The notes: generated by a model from the sequence alone, not told the origin. 64,000 nt of DNA from Pseudomonadota bacterium (GCA_023388355.1 JAEWGI010000080.1:78597-142596), one strand, 5' to 3'. Positions 34,570 to 44,707 are shown, numbered from the stretch's first letter. A program made the numbers and translations.

Positions 34570-36024
34570 TCACCTGGGCCGTCGCCAGAAGTCGGCGTTG
34601 TCGATGCCCAGCGCATCCGGATCGAAGGTTGGATCCAGGCCCTGCTGCTTCTGCCGCTCGTAGTCGCGCAGCGCCAGCAGCGCCGGCTTCTGCACGATCA
34701 GGATGGCGACGATGTTGAGCCACGCCATCAGGCCCACGCCGATGTCGCCCAGCGTCCAGGCCGCGCCCGCGCTGCGCACCGCGCCCAGGATCACCGCCAG
34801 CAGGATCGCCACCCGCAGCACCAGCGTCATCCACGGACGATGCACCTTGCGGTTGATGTAGGCGATGTTGGTCTCGGCCATGTAGTAGTAGGCGACGATG
34901 GTGGTGAAGGCGAAGAACAGCAGCGCCAGCGCCACGAATCCCGCGCCGTAGCCGGGCAGCACCGACTCCACCGCCGCCTGCGCGAAGCCCGGCCCGGCCT
35001 CGATGCCGGGAAGCGCCTCAATCAGCACCGCACCGTCGGGCATGAACACGTTGTACATGCCGGTCGACAGGATCATGAAGGCGGTGGCCGAACACACCAG
35101 CAGGGTGTCGACGTAGACCGAGAAGGCCTGCACGTAGCCCTGTTTGGCCGGATGCGAGACCTCCGCCGCGGCCGCCGCATGCGGGCTCGTGCCCTGGCCG
35201 GCCTCGTTGGAGTAGATGCCGCGCTTGACGCCCCACTCCACCGCCAGGCCCAGCATCGCGCCGAAGCCGGCCTCCATGCCGAAGGCGCTGCGGAAGATCA
35301 GCGAGATCATCTGCGGCACCTGCTCGGCGTTGAGCACCATGATCACGAACGCCACCAGCATGTACGCCAGCGCCATGAACGGCACCACCAGCTCGGCGAA
35401 CCTGGCGATACGCTTGACGCCGCCGAAGATGATGAAGCCCAGCGCCAGCACCACGCCGGTGGCGGTCACGGTGGGCGGAACGTTCCAGGCGTTGTCCATG
35501 CCCGAGGCGATGCCGTTGGCCTGCACGCCCGGCAGGAAGAAGCCGGTGGCCACGATGGTGGTGAGCGCGAACAGCCACGCGTACCACTTCTGCCCCATCG
35601 CCTTTTCGATGTAGTACGCCGGTCCGCCGCGGTAGCGGCCCTCGTCGTCCTTTTCCTTGTAGATCTGGGCGAGCGTCGATTCGACGTATGAGGTCGAGGC
35701 GCCGAGGAAGGCCATCACCCACATCCAGAACACCGCGCCCGGACCGCCGAAGGCGATCGCGGTGGCCACGCCGGCGATGTTGCCGATGCCCACGCGCCCG
35801 GACAGCGACATCGCCAGGGCCTGGAACGAGGACACGCCGGCCGCCGAAGACTTGCCCGCCAGCAGCAGCCGGATCATCTCCGGCACGTTGCGCAGCTGCA
35901 TGAAGCGGGTGCGGATCGAGAAGTACAGGCCTGCGCCCAGGCACAGCGCGATCAGCGCCTTGCTCCAGATGACGCCGTTCAACCAGCCGAGAAATGCTTC
36001 CAAGGACTCTTCCCCTTCGATCAT
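34570..36024 (-). CDS. Alanine/glycine:cation symporter (AGCS family)
   Basis: Inner-membrane Na+/H+-coupled amino-acid carrier of 484 residues with about 11 helices. Family segments: SFQALAMSLSGRVGIGNIAGVATAIAF (cation-site region), GGPAYYIEKAMGQKW, YSNEAGQGTSPHAAAAAEVSHPAKQGYVQAFSVYVDT, and YYYMAETNIAYI. The ATG at 36024 is used; a GTG at 36042 would add six residues and neither has a clear ribosome site. The preferred substrate (Ala, Gly or another small amino acid) is unknown. Confidence 0.93.
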   Translation of the reverse strand: MIEGEESLEAFLGWLNGVIWSKALIALCLGAGLYFSIRTRFMQLRNVPEMIRLLLAGKSSAAGVSSFQALAMSLSGRVGIGNIAGVATAIAFGGPGAVFWMWVMAFLGASTSYVESTLAQIYKEKDDEGRYRGGPAYYIEKAMGQKWYAWLFALTTIVATGFFLPGVQANGIASGMDNAWNVPPTVTATGVVLALGFIIFGGVKRIARFAELVVPFMALAYMLVAFVIMVLNAEQVPQMISLIFRSAFGMEAGFGAMLGLAVEWGVKRGIYSNEAGQGTSPHAAAAAEVSHPAKQGYVQAFSVYVDTLLVCSATAFMILSTGMYNVFMPDGAVLIEALPGIEAGPGFAQAAVESVLPGYGAGFVALALLFFAFTTIVAYYYMAETNIAYINRKVHRPWMTLVLRVAILLAVILGAVRSAGAAWTLGDIGVGLMAWLNIVAILIVQKPALLALRDYERQKQQGLDPTFDPDALGIDNADFWRRPR

Positions 36025-36048
36025 GCGCACGGAAGGGCGCACGATAAC

Positions 36049-36175
36049 GGAATCAGGGGTCGGAGTGCATTCTTCCTCCCCCTTGCCGGGAATCAGGGGT
36101 CAGCGTGCACTTTTCCGCTGGATGTCCGGCACAAGCGTGCGAACAGGGGGAAAGTACGCTCCGCCCCCGACCCGG
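36049..36175. repeat. REP-like degenerate repeat cluster
   Basis: Two direct copies of a GGAATCAGGGGTC-GTGCA-T motif start at about 36049 and 36089 (AATCAGGGGTCGGAGTGCAT and AATCAGGGGTCAGCGTGCAC). An inverted partner, GGAAAGTACGCTCCGCCCCCGACCC, lies near 36149-36173. The arrangement is like REP/BIME elements, or the non-coding flanks often seen beside IS200-type (Y1) transposases, but no transposase gene is present. It lies between the RND pump and the AGS symporter. Confidence 0.6.
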
Positions 36176-36191
36176 CGGCGCCCCGCTCCGC

Positions 36192-39100
36192 TCAGGCCTG
36201 CCCGCCCACCGGCGCCGTCTCCGCCTCCAGTTGCTCGAGCTTCCTGGCCAGCGCCTCGGGCGAGCGCGTGAACGGCGCCAGCAGCGCGTAGAACGCCGGC
36301 ACCACGAACAGCGACAGCAGGGTGGCGAAGGCCACGCCGAAAATGATCACCACGCCGATCGTGGCGCGGCTGGCCGAGCCCGGCCCGCCGGCCACCACCA
36401 GCGGCACCGCGCCCATGATCGTCGCCGCCGATGTCATCAGGATCGGCCGCAGCCGCACCGCCGACGATTCGGCGATCGCCTCGCGCACGTCCATGCCCTG
36501 GTCGCGCAGCTGGTTGGCGAACTCGACGATCAGGATGCCGTTCTTCGCCGCCAGCCCCACCAGCATCACGATCCCGATCTGGCTGAACAGGTTCAGCGTG
36601 CCGCCGGTCACCCACAGCCCGATCATCGCGCCCAGCACCGCAAGCGGCACGGTGAGCATGATCACCAGCGGATGGATGAAGCTCTCGAACTGCGCCGCCA
36701 GCACCAGGTACACGATCAGCAGCGCCATGGTGAAGGTCACCAGCACCGCGCCGCCGGCGCGCTGGTATTCGCGCGTCTCGCCCTTCCAGTCGATCTGCGC
36801 GTACTCAGGCAGCTCCTCGTTCGCCGCCCCGAGGGTCCAGTCGATCGCCTCGCCCATGCTGTAGCCGGGCGCCAGGCCCGCGCTGATGGTGATCGAGCGC
36901 AGGCGGTTGAAGCGGTTGAAGCTGCCCGGCTCGGCGATCTCGGCCAGCGTGACCAGGTTCGACAGCGGAATCATGGTGCCGTCGCGGCCGCGCACGTAGG
37001 TGTCGGCCAGGTCGGTCGGCGTCATCCGGGTTTCGCGCCCGGCCTGCAGCATCACCTCGTACTCCTCGCCGTTCTCGACAAAGGTGGTGACCCTGCGCGA
37101 GCCCATCATCGTTTCCAGCGTGCGTCCGATCTCGGTCACCGACACGCCAAGGTCGGCCGCGCGCGCGCGGTTGATCTCCACCCGCATCTGCGGCCGGGTT
37201 TCCTTGTAGTCCGAGTCCGGGTCCATGATCCCCGGGTTCTGCTCCATGCGCGCCAGCATGCGGTCGCGCCATTGCGCCAGCTCGGCGTAGTCCGGCCCGC
37301 CCAGCACCAGCTGGTAGCGCTGGCCGCGGCTGCCGACCAGGCCGCCGGGCACGCTGGCGCGCACCTGCACGCCCGGCAGTTCGGCGAACTGCGCGCGCAG
37401 GTCGGCCACCACCTGGTCGGTGGGCGTGGTGCGCGTGCTCCAGTCCTCGAGGAAAACGATGATCTGGCCGGTATGCATTTCCTCGCTGCCGCCCCAGCCG
37501 CGCGGCACCCGCGAATTGGCGCGCTGGACCGGTCCGCCGTCGCCCACCTGTTCGAGCACGATGCCCTCGACCTGCTGCATCCGGGTGACGGTGTAATCGA
37601 AGCCAGCGCCCTCCGGGCCGTCCATCATCAGGAAGAAGCGGCCGCGATCCTCGGCAGGCGCCAGCTCGCTGGGCACGCGCAGGAACAGCAGCACCGCCAC
37701 CGTCGCGCAGCCGGCCATCACGGCCAGCACCAGCACCAGCAGGCGCGCCGAGGGCAGGTTCACCATCCGCCCGACGCGCCGCCCGTAGCCGGCACTGACC
37801 CGTCCCAGCTGCCGGTTCATCCACGCGTTGAAGCCGGTTTCCTTCACGTGCGGACGCAGCAGCTTCGAGCACATCATCGGCGTGAGCGTCAGCGCGATGA
37901 ATGCCGACAGCGCCACCGCTGCGGCCAGCGCCACCGACAGTTCGCGGAACAGGCGTCCGGAGTTGCCCTCCATGAAGCCCACCGGCAGGAACACCGACAC
38001 CAGCACCGCGGTGGTGGCGATCACCGCGAACGCGACCTGCGCGGTGCCGCGCCGCGCCGCCACCAGCGGCGGTTCGCCCAGGTCGGTGCGGCGCTGCGCG
38101 TTCTCCAGCACGATGATCGCGTCGTCCACCACCAGGCCGATGCACAGCACCAGCGCCAGCAGGGTGAGCAGGTTGATCGAGAACCCGAACGCATACAGCG
38201 CGATGAACGACGCGATCAGGCACACCGGCACCGTCACCGCCGGGATCAGCGCCGCGCGCAGGCTGCCCAGGAACAGCCAGATCACCAGGAACACCAGGCC
38301 CATGGCCTCGGCCAGGGTCCAGTACACGCGATTGATCGAGGCCTCGATGAAGGTGGTGCCGTCGTAGGCGACGAAGATGTCGGTCCCTTCCGGCAGGGTC
38401 TGCTGGATCACCTCCGCCTCCGCCCGCGCCGCGCGCGCCACGTCCAGCGCGTTCGCGGTCGAAGTTCGCACGATGCCCAGGCCAACGTTGGGCACGCCGT
38501 TGCTGCGCAGGTAGGCGCGCCGCTCCTCCGGCCCCAGCTCCACCTCGGCCACGTCGCCCAGGCGCACCACGTAGCCATCATCGCCCTTGCGCAGCGGGAT
38601 CTGCGCGAACTGCTCCGGTTCGCGGTAGCCGCGCTCCACGCGCAGGGTGAAGTCGCGGTCTTCCGACTCGATCCGCCCGGCCGGCAGCTCCACGTTCTCG
38701 CTGCGCAGCGCGGCCTCGATGTCGGACGCGGTGATCCCGCGCGCCGCCATCGCGTTGCTGTCGAGCCAGATCCGCATCGCATAGCGCTGGCCACCGCCCA
38801 GCCGCACCCGGGCCACGCCATCGAGCGCCGACAGGCGGTCGACGATGTAGCGGTCGGCGTAGTCGGTCAGCTCCATCGTGTCCATCACGGTCGAGCGCAT
38901 GTTCAGCCATACGATCACGTCGGCGTCGGCCTCGACCTTGGAGATCTCGGGCGGGTCGGTCTCGTCGGGCATGCGGTCCATCACCCGGCTGATGCGGTCG
39001 CGCACGTCGTTGGCGGCGGCCTCGATGTCGCGGGTGAGATTGAACTCGATGGTCACGTCGGAACGGCCGTTGCGGCTCTGCGACTGGATGGTGTTGATGC

Positions 39101-39326
39101 CCTCGATGCCCGAGATGGAGTCCTCCAGGATCTGGGTGACCCGGGTTTCCACCACCGCCGCCGACGCGCCCGGGTAGGACACCTCGACCGAGACGATCGG
39201 CGGGTCGATATTGGGCAGCTCGCGCAGGGTCAGGCGCAGGAACGACATCAGCCCCAGCACCACCAGCAGCAGGCTCACGACGATCGCGAAGACCGGGCGC
39301 CTGATCGAGAGGTCGGACAGCTTCAT
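36192..39326 (-). CDS. RND efflux transporter, HAE1-type permease
   Basis: Proton-driven inner-membrane efflux pump of 1044 residues, normal for AcrB/MexB relatives. It begins MKLSDLSIRRPVFAIVVSLLLVV and has the two six-helix halves with large periplasmic loops after TM1 and TM7. In TM4 the proton-relay region reads LVLCIGLVVDDAIIVLENAQRR with the double Asp. FRELSVALAAAVALSAFIALTLTPMM and the TM10-11 block (LMLTVPLAVLGAMIG) are typical. It lies 6 bp after its adaptor gene. No outer-membrane channel gene is adjacent, so it presumably borrows a TolC-like protein. Substrates unknown. Confidence 0.94.
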   Translation of the reverse strand: MKLSDLSIRRPVFAIVVSLLLVVLGLMSFLRLTLRELPNIDPPIVSVEVSYPGASAAVVETRVTQILEDSISGIEGINTIQSQSRNGRSDVTIEFNLTRDIEAAANDVRDRISRVMDRMPDETDPPEISKVEADADVIVWLNMRSTVMDTMELTDYADRYIVDRLSALDGVARVRLGGGQRYAMRIWLDSNAMAARGITASDIEAALRSENVELPAGRIESEDRDFTLRVERGYREPEQFAQIPLRKGDDGYVVRLGDVAEVELGPEERRAYLRSNGVPNVGLGIVRTSTANALDVARAARAEAEVIQQTLPEGTDIFVAYDGTTFIEASINRVYWTLAEAMGLVFLVIWLFLGSLRAALIPAVTVPVCLIASFIALYAFGFSINLLTLLALVLCIGLVVDDAIIVLENAQRRTDLGEPPLVAARRGTAQVAFAVIATTAVLVSVFLPVGFMEGNSGRLFRELSVALAAAVALSAFIALTLTPMMCSKLLRPHVKETGFNAWMNRQLGRVSAGYGRRVGRMVNLPSARLLVLVLAVMAGCATVAVLLFLRVPSELAPAEDRGRFFLMMDGPEGAGFDYTVTRMQQVEGIVLEQVGDGGPVQRANSRVPRGWGGSEEMHTGQIIVFLEDWSTRTTPTDQVVADLRAQFAELPGVQVRASVPGGLVGSRGQRYQLVLGGPDYAELAQWRDRMLARMEQNPGIMDPDSDYKETRPQMRVEINRARAADLGVSVTEIGRTLETMMGSRRVTTFVENGEEYEVMLQAGRETRMTPTDLADTYVRGRDGTMIPLSNLVTLAEIAEPGSFNRFNRLRSITISAGLAPGYSMGEAIDWTLGAANEELPEYAQIDWKGETREYQRAGGAVLVTFTMALLIVYLVLAAQFESFIHPLVIMLTVPLAVLGAMIGLWVTGGTLNLFSQIGIVMLVGLAAKNGILIVEFANQLRDQGMDVREAIAESSAVRLRPILMTSAATIMGAVPLVVAGGPGSASRATIGVVIIFGVAFATLLSLFVVPAFYALLAPFTRSPEALARKLEQLEAETAPVGGQA

Positions 39327-39332
39327 CGGCGG

Positions 39333-40442
39333 TCAGCTCCCGTCCCGGGGTCCGCCTGCGGCCGCCGGTTCGCCGGCTGCTTCCGCGCCGACATCGCGTA
39401 TCGCCATGCCCGGGCGCAGCTTGCCGGTTCCCTCGATCACGATCCGGTCGCCCGCGGCCACGCCGTCGAGGATCTCCACGCTGCCCGCTCGCCGCTCGCC
39501 GACCGCCACCGTGGCGGATTCCACCGTGTCCGCGCCGGTCACCCGCCATACGAAGGTCTCGCTCCCCACCTGCACCACCGCGATCTCCGGCACCACCAGC
39601 GCCTCGCGCGTGGCCTGGCCCAGCCGGACCTGGAGCAGCATGCCGGGTCGCAGCCGGCGGTCGGGATTGGGGAAATCGCCGCGCACGGTGATCGCGCGCG
39701 TGGCCGGATCGACCCGCGTATCGATGGTCGACACCTCGCCCGCGAACTCCGCTCCCGGCCAGGCCACGCTGGTGCCGACCAGCGGCTGCCCCTGCGCCAG
39801 GCGCGACAGGTTCACCTCCGGCACGGGGAAGTCCACGTGCACGCGCGACAGGTCGTCGAGCGTGGCCACCACCGTGCCCGGCGTGACCAGCGCTCCCGGG
39901 CTGACCTGGCGGATCCCGAGCACGCCGGCGAACGGCGCGCGGATGCGGCGGTCGCCGATGTCCGCGCGCATCTGCGCCACCCGCGCCAGCGCCGCATCAC
40001 GCGTGGCGCGCTGGCTGTCAAGCTGCGAGCGTGCGATCAGCTGCTGTTGCACCAGCTCGCTGCCGCGCCGGTACTGCTGTTCGGCCTCCCGGGCCGCGGC
40101 CTCGGCCGCCTGCAGCGCCGCCTGTTGCTGCTTGCCCGACAGCGTGACCAGCGTGGCCCCCTCCTCCACCGCGTCGCCGCTGTCGAAATGCACCTGCTCC
40201 ACGGTTTCGCTGACCTTGGCCGTGACCGTCACCGACTCGCGCGCCTTCACCGTGCCCAGAGCCGAAATCGTGTCGCGCCAGGGCGCAAGCGCCACTTCGG
40301 CGGTCGTCACCACCGCGGCCGGCGCCTGGCCATCGGACCCGGCGGACGACGCACCGCCACCGCAGGCGGCGAGCACCACGGCTGCGAAGGCGGAGACGGC
40401 CAGGGCACGAAACGCGGGGGTGCGGAAATCTGGGGACATCAT
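39333..40442 (-). CDS. RND efflux periplasmic adaptor (membrane fusion protein)
   Basis: Adaptor linking the RND pump to the outer-membrane channel; 369 residues. An N-terminal lipoprotein signal (AVSAFAAVVLAACGGG, lipobox LAAC) is followed by a lipoyl half-motif (VTAKVSETVEQVHFDSGDAV), an alpha-helical hairpin rich in Ala/Glu/Gln (QQQAALQAAEAAAREAEQQY), the second half IRAPFAGVLGIRQVSPGALV, and a beta-barrel/MPD domain ending in Ala/Gly-rich residues. Two adjacent ATGs (40442, 40439) are possible starts. First gene of the adaptor-pump operon. Confidence 0.92.
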   Translation of the reverse strand: MMSPDFRTPAFRALAVSAFAAVVLAACGGGASSAGSDGQAPAAVVTTAEVALAPWRDTISALGTVKARESVTVTAKVSETVEQVHFDSGDAVEEGATLVTLSGKQQQAALQAAEAAAREAEQQYRRGSELVQQQLIARSQLDSQRATRDAALARVAQMRADIGDRRIRAPFAGVLGIRQVSPGALVTPGTVVATLDDLSRVHVDFPVPEVNLSRLAQGQPLVGTSVAWPGAEFAGEVSTIDTRVDPATRAITVRGDFPNPDRRLRPGMLLQVRLGQATREALVVPEIAVVQVGSETFVWRVTGADTVESATVAVGERRAGSVEILDGVAAGDRIVIEGTGKLRPGMAIRDVGAEAAGEPAAAGGPRDGS

Positions 40443-40758
40443 CGACCGGGATGGCGGGAACCGGTCGATTCTAGCGATCCGGGATGAGGACGACGCATGC
40501 CATAAGATCGGTGGCCGGCTGCGGATCGATGTCAACCCGGCCGCCGTCCGTGCGTTACGCCTGCGCTCCCCTCTGCCGGCGACGGCAGGCAGCCGTCCGG
40601 TCGAGCTCGCGACAGGGAAAGGCGAGGTGGCCGATTCCTTCCATCGATACCGACACCCGGGGCCCGACGTACCGCGAAGTGGCGCCGGCTTGAATGGATG
40701 CCCGGGCGGCCCTTGCGCGTTGCCGGTGCAGCTCCGCGGGCCCGGGCCGGCCCTGCCG
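40443..40758. other. Intergenic region without a recognised gene
   Basis: A 316-bp gap between the stop of fba and the start of the RND adaptor gene, both on the - strand. It must contain the adaptor's promoter. No operator, terminator with a T-run or small gene was recognised, and no regulator gene for the pump is nearby. Confidence 0.4.
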
Positions 40759-41772
40759 TCAACCCTGGGCGGCGTCCCACGTGCCCAGCGTGGCCCTGGC
40801 GTTGGCGCGGGCGCGGGCGATGACGGTGTCTTGGGCCTTGCCGACGTTGGCGGCCAGGTCGCGGGACCAGATCTTCATCGCAGCCGACTGCATGGCGCGG
40901 CCGTAGGAGAACGACAGGGTCCAGGGATGCGGGCCCATGCGGTTCATCGCGTCCAGGTGCGCGGTGGCGCGTTCGTCGTCCTGGCCGCCGGAGAGGAACA
41001 CGATGCCGGGCAGGATCGCGGGCACCGTCGACTTCATGCACATCAGGGTGGCCTCGGCCACTTCCTCGACGCTCGCGGTTTCGCCGCTGCCGGTGCCGGG
41101 CAGCACCATCGAGGGCTTGAGGATGGTGCCTTCCAGCATCACGTTGTGCTGGTACAGGGCGTCGAACAGCGAGCGCAGCACCACCTCGTGCACGTCATGG
41201 CTGGTGTCGATGTCATGGTCGCCGTCCATCAGCACTTCCGGCTCCACCATCGGCACCAGGCCCTGCTCCTGGCACAACGCGGCATAGCGCGCCAGCGCGT
41301 GGCTGTTGGATTCGATGCAGGTGCCGGTGGGGATGTCGTCGCCGATGTGGATCACCGCGCGCCACTTGGCGAAGCGCGCGCCGAGCTTGTAGTACTCCTC
41401 CAGGCGCGCGCGCAGGCCGTCCAGGCCCTCGGTGACCACCTCGCCCGGGCAGCCGGCCAGCGGCTGGGTGCCCTTGTCGACCTTGATCCCCGGCAGGATG
41501 CCCTGCCCGGCCAGGTACTGCGCGAACGGCACGCCGTCGCGGGTCGACTGGCGGATGGTCTCGTCGTAGAGGATCGCGCCGCTGATGGAGTCGGAAAGCC
41601 CCGGCGCGGTCAGCAGCAGCTCGCGATAGGCGCGGCGGTTGGCTTCGCTGTTGTGGATGCCCACCTCGGCGAAACGCCGCGCGATGGTGGCGCTGGATTC
41701 GTCGATGGCGAGGATGCCCTTGCCCGCGGCCACCATCGCCCGAGCGGTTTCGGCGAGCGTTTCGATGCTCAT
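40759..41772 (-). CDS. Class I fructose-bisphosphate aldolase
   Basis: Schiff-base (metal-independent) aldolase of 337 residues cleaving fructose 1,6-bisphosphate. Motifs: GKGILAIDESSATIARRF near the N-terminus, YDETIRQSTRDGVPFAQYL, IKVDKGTQPLAG, the active-site lysine in EGTILKPSMVLPG, and VFLSGGQDDERATAHLDAMN. It is the last gene of the pgk-pyk-fba run. Class I enzymes of this type are the usual aldolase in Xanthomonadales. Confidence 0.95.
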   Translation of the reverse strand: MSIETLAETARAMVAAGKGILAIDESSATIARRFAEVGIHNSEANRRAYRELLLTAPGLSDSISGAILYDETIRQSTRDGVPFAQYLAGQGILPGIKVDKGTQPLAGCPGEVVTEGLDGLRARLEEYYKLGARFAKWRAVIHIGDDIPTGTCIESNSHALARYAALCQEQGLVPMVEPEVLMDGDHDIDTSHDVHEVVLRSLFDALYQHNVMLEGTILKPSMVLPGTGSGETASVEEVAEATLMCMKSTVPAILPGIVFLSGGQDDERATAHLDAMNRMGPHPWTLSFSYGRAMQSAAMKIWSRDLAANVGKAQDTVIARARANARATLGTWDAAQG

Positions 41773-41884
41773 GTCGGTGTGTTGGCCAATGCGGACTGGG
41801 GCGGATTATATCTTCCGGAGCGCGGCGGCCGGACTGGCCGGCGGCGCGCGCCCGGAGGCGGCGTGGTCGCGGCTGGGGCCGCCC

Positions 41885-43351
41885 CTACAGTTCGCCCAGA
41901 CCTTCGGCGCGGCCGTCCTTGCCGACCTGCAGCAGACGCATGGTGTTGGTCGCGCCGTGGGTCTCCATGTGCTCGCCGCTGGTGAACACCACGCGGTCGC
42001 CCGGATCCAGCACCCCGGCCTCCACCAGCAGGCGGATGCTGCCGCGGGCGGCTTCGCGCGGGGTCTGGCCGCGGCTGTCGTAGTCGGTGGGGTAGACGTC
42101 GCGCATCAGCGCCATGCGCCTTCTCGCGCCGGCGTGGCGCGAGAAGGCGTAGATCGGCGGCCCGGCACGGAAGCGCGACAGGTGGCGCGCGGTGCCGCCC
42201 GATTCGGTCATGGCCACGATCGCGGCCACGCCGATGTGCTCGCTCACGAACATCGCCGCCATCGCGATCGCCTGGTCGGCGTGCTCGAGCCCGCGCTGGG
42301 CCTGCTCGAAGTTGGTGTCGTGCGCGAACTGGCGCTCGGCGCCCATGCAGATGCGCGCCATCGCCTCGACCGCGCGCACCGGGAAGTTGCCGGCAGCGGT
42401 TTCGGCCGAGAGCATCACCGCATCGGTGCCGTCGATGACCGCATTGGCCACGTCCAGCACCTCGGCGCGGGTGGGAATCGGCGAATCCACCATCGACTGC
42501 AGCATCTGGGTGGCGGTGATCACCACCTTGTTGCGCGCCAGCGACTCGCGGATGATCTTCTTCTGCAGGCCGGGCAGCTCGGCATCGCCGATCTCCACGC
42601 CCAGGTCGCCACGCGCCACCATCACCACGTCGCTGGCGTCGATCACTTCGGCCAGGTTCTCGATCGCCTCGGCGCGTTCGACCTTCGATACCAGCGCCGC
42701 GTCGCAGCCATGCGAGCGGGCGATCGAACGCGCTTCCTCCATGTCGGCGCCGTTGCGGCAGAACGACACGGCGATGAAGTCCACGCCGATCTGCGCGGCG
42801 ACGCCGATCAGCTCGCGGTCGCGCTCGGTCAGGGCGCCCAGCGACAGCCCGCCGCCGAGCTTGTTCAGGCCCTTGCGGTCGGACAGCACGCTGTCGTTGA
42901 GCACCGTGTTGACGATGCGCTCGCCTTCGATGCGCTCGACCTTGAGCTGCACCATGCCGTCGTCGAGCATCAGCACGTCGCCCGGCGTCAGGTCGCCCGG
43001 CAGGCCGAGGTAGCTCACGCCCACTTCGTGCTGCGTGCCCGGGGGCGCGTCCCCGCTTGCCACCAGGTCGAAGCGGTCGCCGGTCTTCAGCGCCACCTTG
43101 CCCTCGACGAAGCGCTCGACCCGGATCTTCGGGCCCGGAAGGTCGGCCAGGATGCCCACTTCCACGCCCACCCGCGCCGCCGCCTCGCGAACCGCCTGCG
43201 CGCGCGCGACCTGTCCGGCCGGGTCGCCGTGCGAGAAGTTCAGCCGCACCACGTTCACGCCGGCGCGCAGGATCGCATCGAGCACTCCCGGCGGATCGGT
43301 GGCCGGGCCAAGGGTGGCGAGGATGCGGGTACGGCGGCGGTGTTCGGACAT
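41885..43351 (-). CDS. pyk: Pyruvate kinase
   Basis: Glycolytic enzyme (488 residues) making pyruvate and ATP from phosphoenolpyruvate and ADP. Intact motifs: TRILATLGPATD, NVVRLNFSHGD, LADLPGPKIRV, VSFCRNGADM, the catalytic lysine in ALVSKVERAEAIENL, VMVARGDLGVEIG and the metal/substrate loop AVMLSAETAAGNFPVRAVEAM. The C-terminal regulatory domain is present. It lies between pgk (183 bp) and fba (112 bp). Confidence 0.97.
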   Translation of the reverse strand: MSEHRRRTRILATLGPATDPPGVLDAILRAGVNVVRLNFSHGDPAGQVARAQAVREAAARVGVEVGILADLPGPKIRVERFVEGKVALKTGDRFDLVASGDAPPGTQHEVGVSYLGLPGDLTPGDVLMLDDGMVQLKVERIEGERIVNTVLNDSVLSDRKGLNKLGGGLSLGALTERDRELIGVAAQIGVDFIAVSFCRNGADMEEARSIARSHGCDAALVSKVERAEAIENLAEVIDASDVVMVARGDLGVEIGDAELPGLQKKIIRESLARNKVVITATQMLQSMVDSPIPTRAEVLDVANAVIDGTDAVMLSAETAAGNFPVRAVEAMARICMGAERQFAHDTNFEQAQRGLEHADQAIAMAAMFVSEHIGVAAIVAMTESGGTARHLSRFRAGPPIYAFSRHAGARRRMALMRDVYPTDYDSRGQTPREAARGSIRLLVEAGVLDPGDRVVFTSGEHMETHGATNTMRLLQVGKDGRAEGLGEL

Positions 43352-43484
43352 TGGGTGGGGGACCGTTGCAGACGTGAGTAATCGGGCGGGATGCCCGCAT
43401 GAGCCCGCTATCCTAGCCCAGCCGCTTGACGATATCGCGCATGTGCGGCGACATCGACGCGCGATCGCCCTGCCCCTGGCATCC

Positions 43485-43508
43485 GCGGCCGCCGGAGACG
43501 GCGGCCGC
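43485..43508. repeat. GC hairpin between pgk and pyk
   Basis: GCGGCCGCCG and CGGCGGCCGC form a perfect 10-bp stem with a GAGA loop, 27 bp after the pgk stop. No T-run follows on the - strand, so it is not a standard intrinsic terminator; the stable tetraloop hairpin could shield the pgk mRNA end. Confidence 0.7.
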
Positions 43509-43534
43509 TGCCATGCGCAAACCGGGAAGGATGC

Positions 43535-44707
43535 TCAGCCGCGCGCCTGGAGCGCCGCGACCGCAGGCAGGGTCTTGCCTTCGAGGAATTCGAGGAAGGC
43601 GCCGCCGCCGGTGGAGATGTAGGACACGTCGCCGGCGATGTCGTACTTGTCCACCGCCGCCAGGGTGTCGCCGCCACCGGCGATGGAGAACGCGGCCGAA
43701 TCGGCGATCGCGCGCGCCAGGGTGCGGGTGCCGTTGCCGAAGGCGTCGAATTCGAACACGCCCACCGGGCCGTTCCAGACCACGGTGCCGGCGCTGGCGA
43801 TCATGCCCGCATAGCGCGCGGCGGTGTCCGGGCCGATGTCGAGGATCAGGTCGTCCTCGGCCACGTCGGCCACCTGCTTGACGGTGGCTTCGGCGTCGGG
43901 GTGGAACTGGCGGGCGACGACCACGTCGGTGGGCACCGGGATGTCGGCGCCGCGCGCCTTGGCGTCGGCCATGATGGCGCGGGCGGTGTCGAGCAGGTCG
44001 GGCTCGTGCAGCGACTTGCCCACCGCCAGCCCCTGCGCGGCGATGAAGGTGTTGGCGATGCCGCCGCCGACGATCAGCTGGTCGACCTTGCCCACCAGGT
44101 TCGAGAGCAGCTCGAGCTTGGTCGACACCTTGCTGCCGGCCACGATCGCCAGCAGCGGGCGCGCGGGATTGTCGAGCGCGCGCGCCAGGGCGTCGAGTTC
44201 GGCCATCAGCAGCGGGCCACCCGCTGCCTGCGCGGCGAAGCGGATCACGCCATGGGTGGAGGCCTGGGCGCGGTGCGCGGTGCCGAAGGCGTCCATCACG
44301 AACACGTCGCACAGCGCGGCGTACTTCCTGGCCAGCGCCTCGTCGTCCTTGCCTTCGCCCACGTTCATGCGGCAGTTCTCGAGCAGCACGATGCCGCCCG
44401 GCTCCACCTCCACGCCGTCCACCCAGTCGCGCACCAGCGGCACCGGCCGGCCCAGCAGCTCGCCCAGGCGGCGCGCGACCGGCGCCAGCGAGTTCTCCTC
44501 GCTCCACTCGCCTTCCTTCGGCCGCCCCAGGTGCGAGGTCACCAGCACCGTCGCGCCGGCGTCCAGCGCGGCGCGCAGGGTCGGGATCGAGGCGGTGATG
44601 CGCTGTTCGGAGGTGATCCGGCCGCTGTCGATCGGGACGTTGAGGTCCTGCCGGATCAGCACGCGCTTGCCGGCAAGGTCGAGGTCGGTCATGCGGAGGA
44701 TGGTCAT
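43535..44707 (-). CDS. pgk: Phosphoglycerate kinase
   Basis: Glycolytic enzyme (390 residues) transferring phosphate between 1,3-bisphosphoglycerate and ADP. Motifs include [89 protein letters not shown] and the glycine-rich nucleotide loop [11 protein letters not shown]. Start ATG 44707 ([11 protein letters not shown]) is chosen; an upstream ATG two codons earlier exists at 44713. It lies 85 bp downstream of the DUF3999 gene. Confidence 0.97.
   Translation of the reverse strand: MTILRMTDLDLAGKRVLIRQDLNVPIDSGRITSEQRITASIPTLRAALDAGATVLVTSHLGRPKEGEWSEENSLAPVARRLGELLGRPVPLVRDWVDGVEVEPGGIVLLENCRMNVGEGKDDEALARKYAALCDVFVMDAFGTAHRAQASTHGVIRFAAQAAGGPLLMAELDALARALDNPARPLLAIVAGSKVSTKLELLSNLVGKVDQLIVGGGIANTFIAAQGLAVGKSLHEPDLLDTARAIMADAKARGADIPVPTDVVVARQFHPDAEATVKQVADVAEDDLILDIGPDTAARYAGMIASAGTVVWNGPVGVFEFDAFGNGTRTLARAIADSAAFSIAGGGDTLAAVDKYDIAGDVSYISTGGGAFLEFLEGKTLPAVAALQARG

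Noticed and set aside
30480..34718. 1412-codon open frame on the + strand
   Set aside because: Antisense to the TonB receptor and the RNA methyltransferase, which have clear domain evidence; the frame has no recognisable domain.
36105..40487. 1460-codon open frame on the + strand, His/Gln/Arg-rich
   Set aside because: Shadow of the RND pump and its adaptor gene; the low-complexity H/Q/R content is the complement of their codons.
43485..43508. Intrinsic terminator after pgk
   Set aside because: The stem is perfect but no T-run follows on the - strand, so it is listed only as a hairpin.
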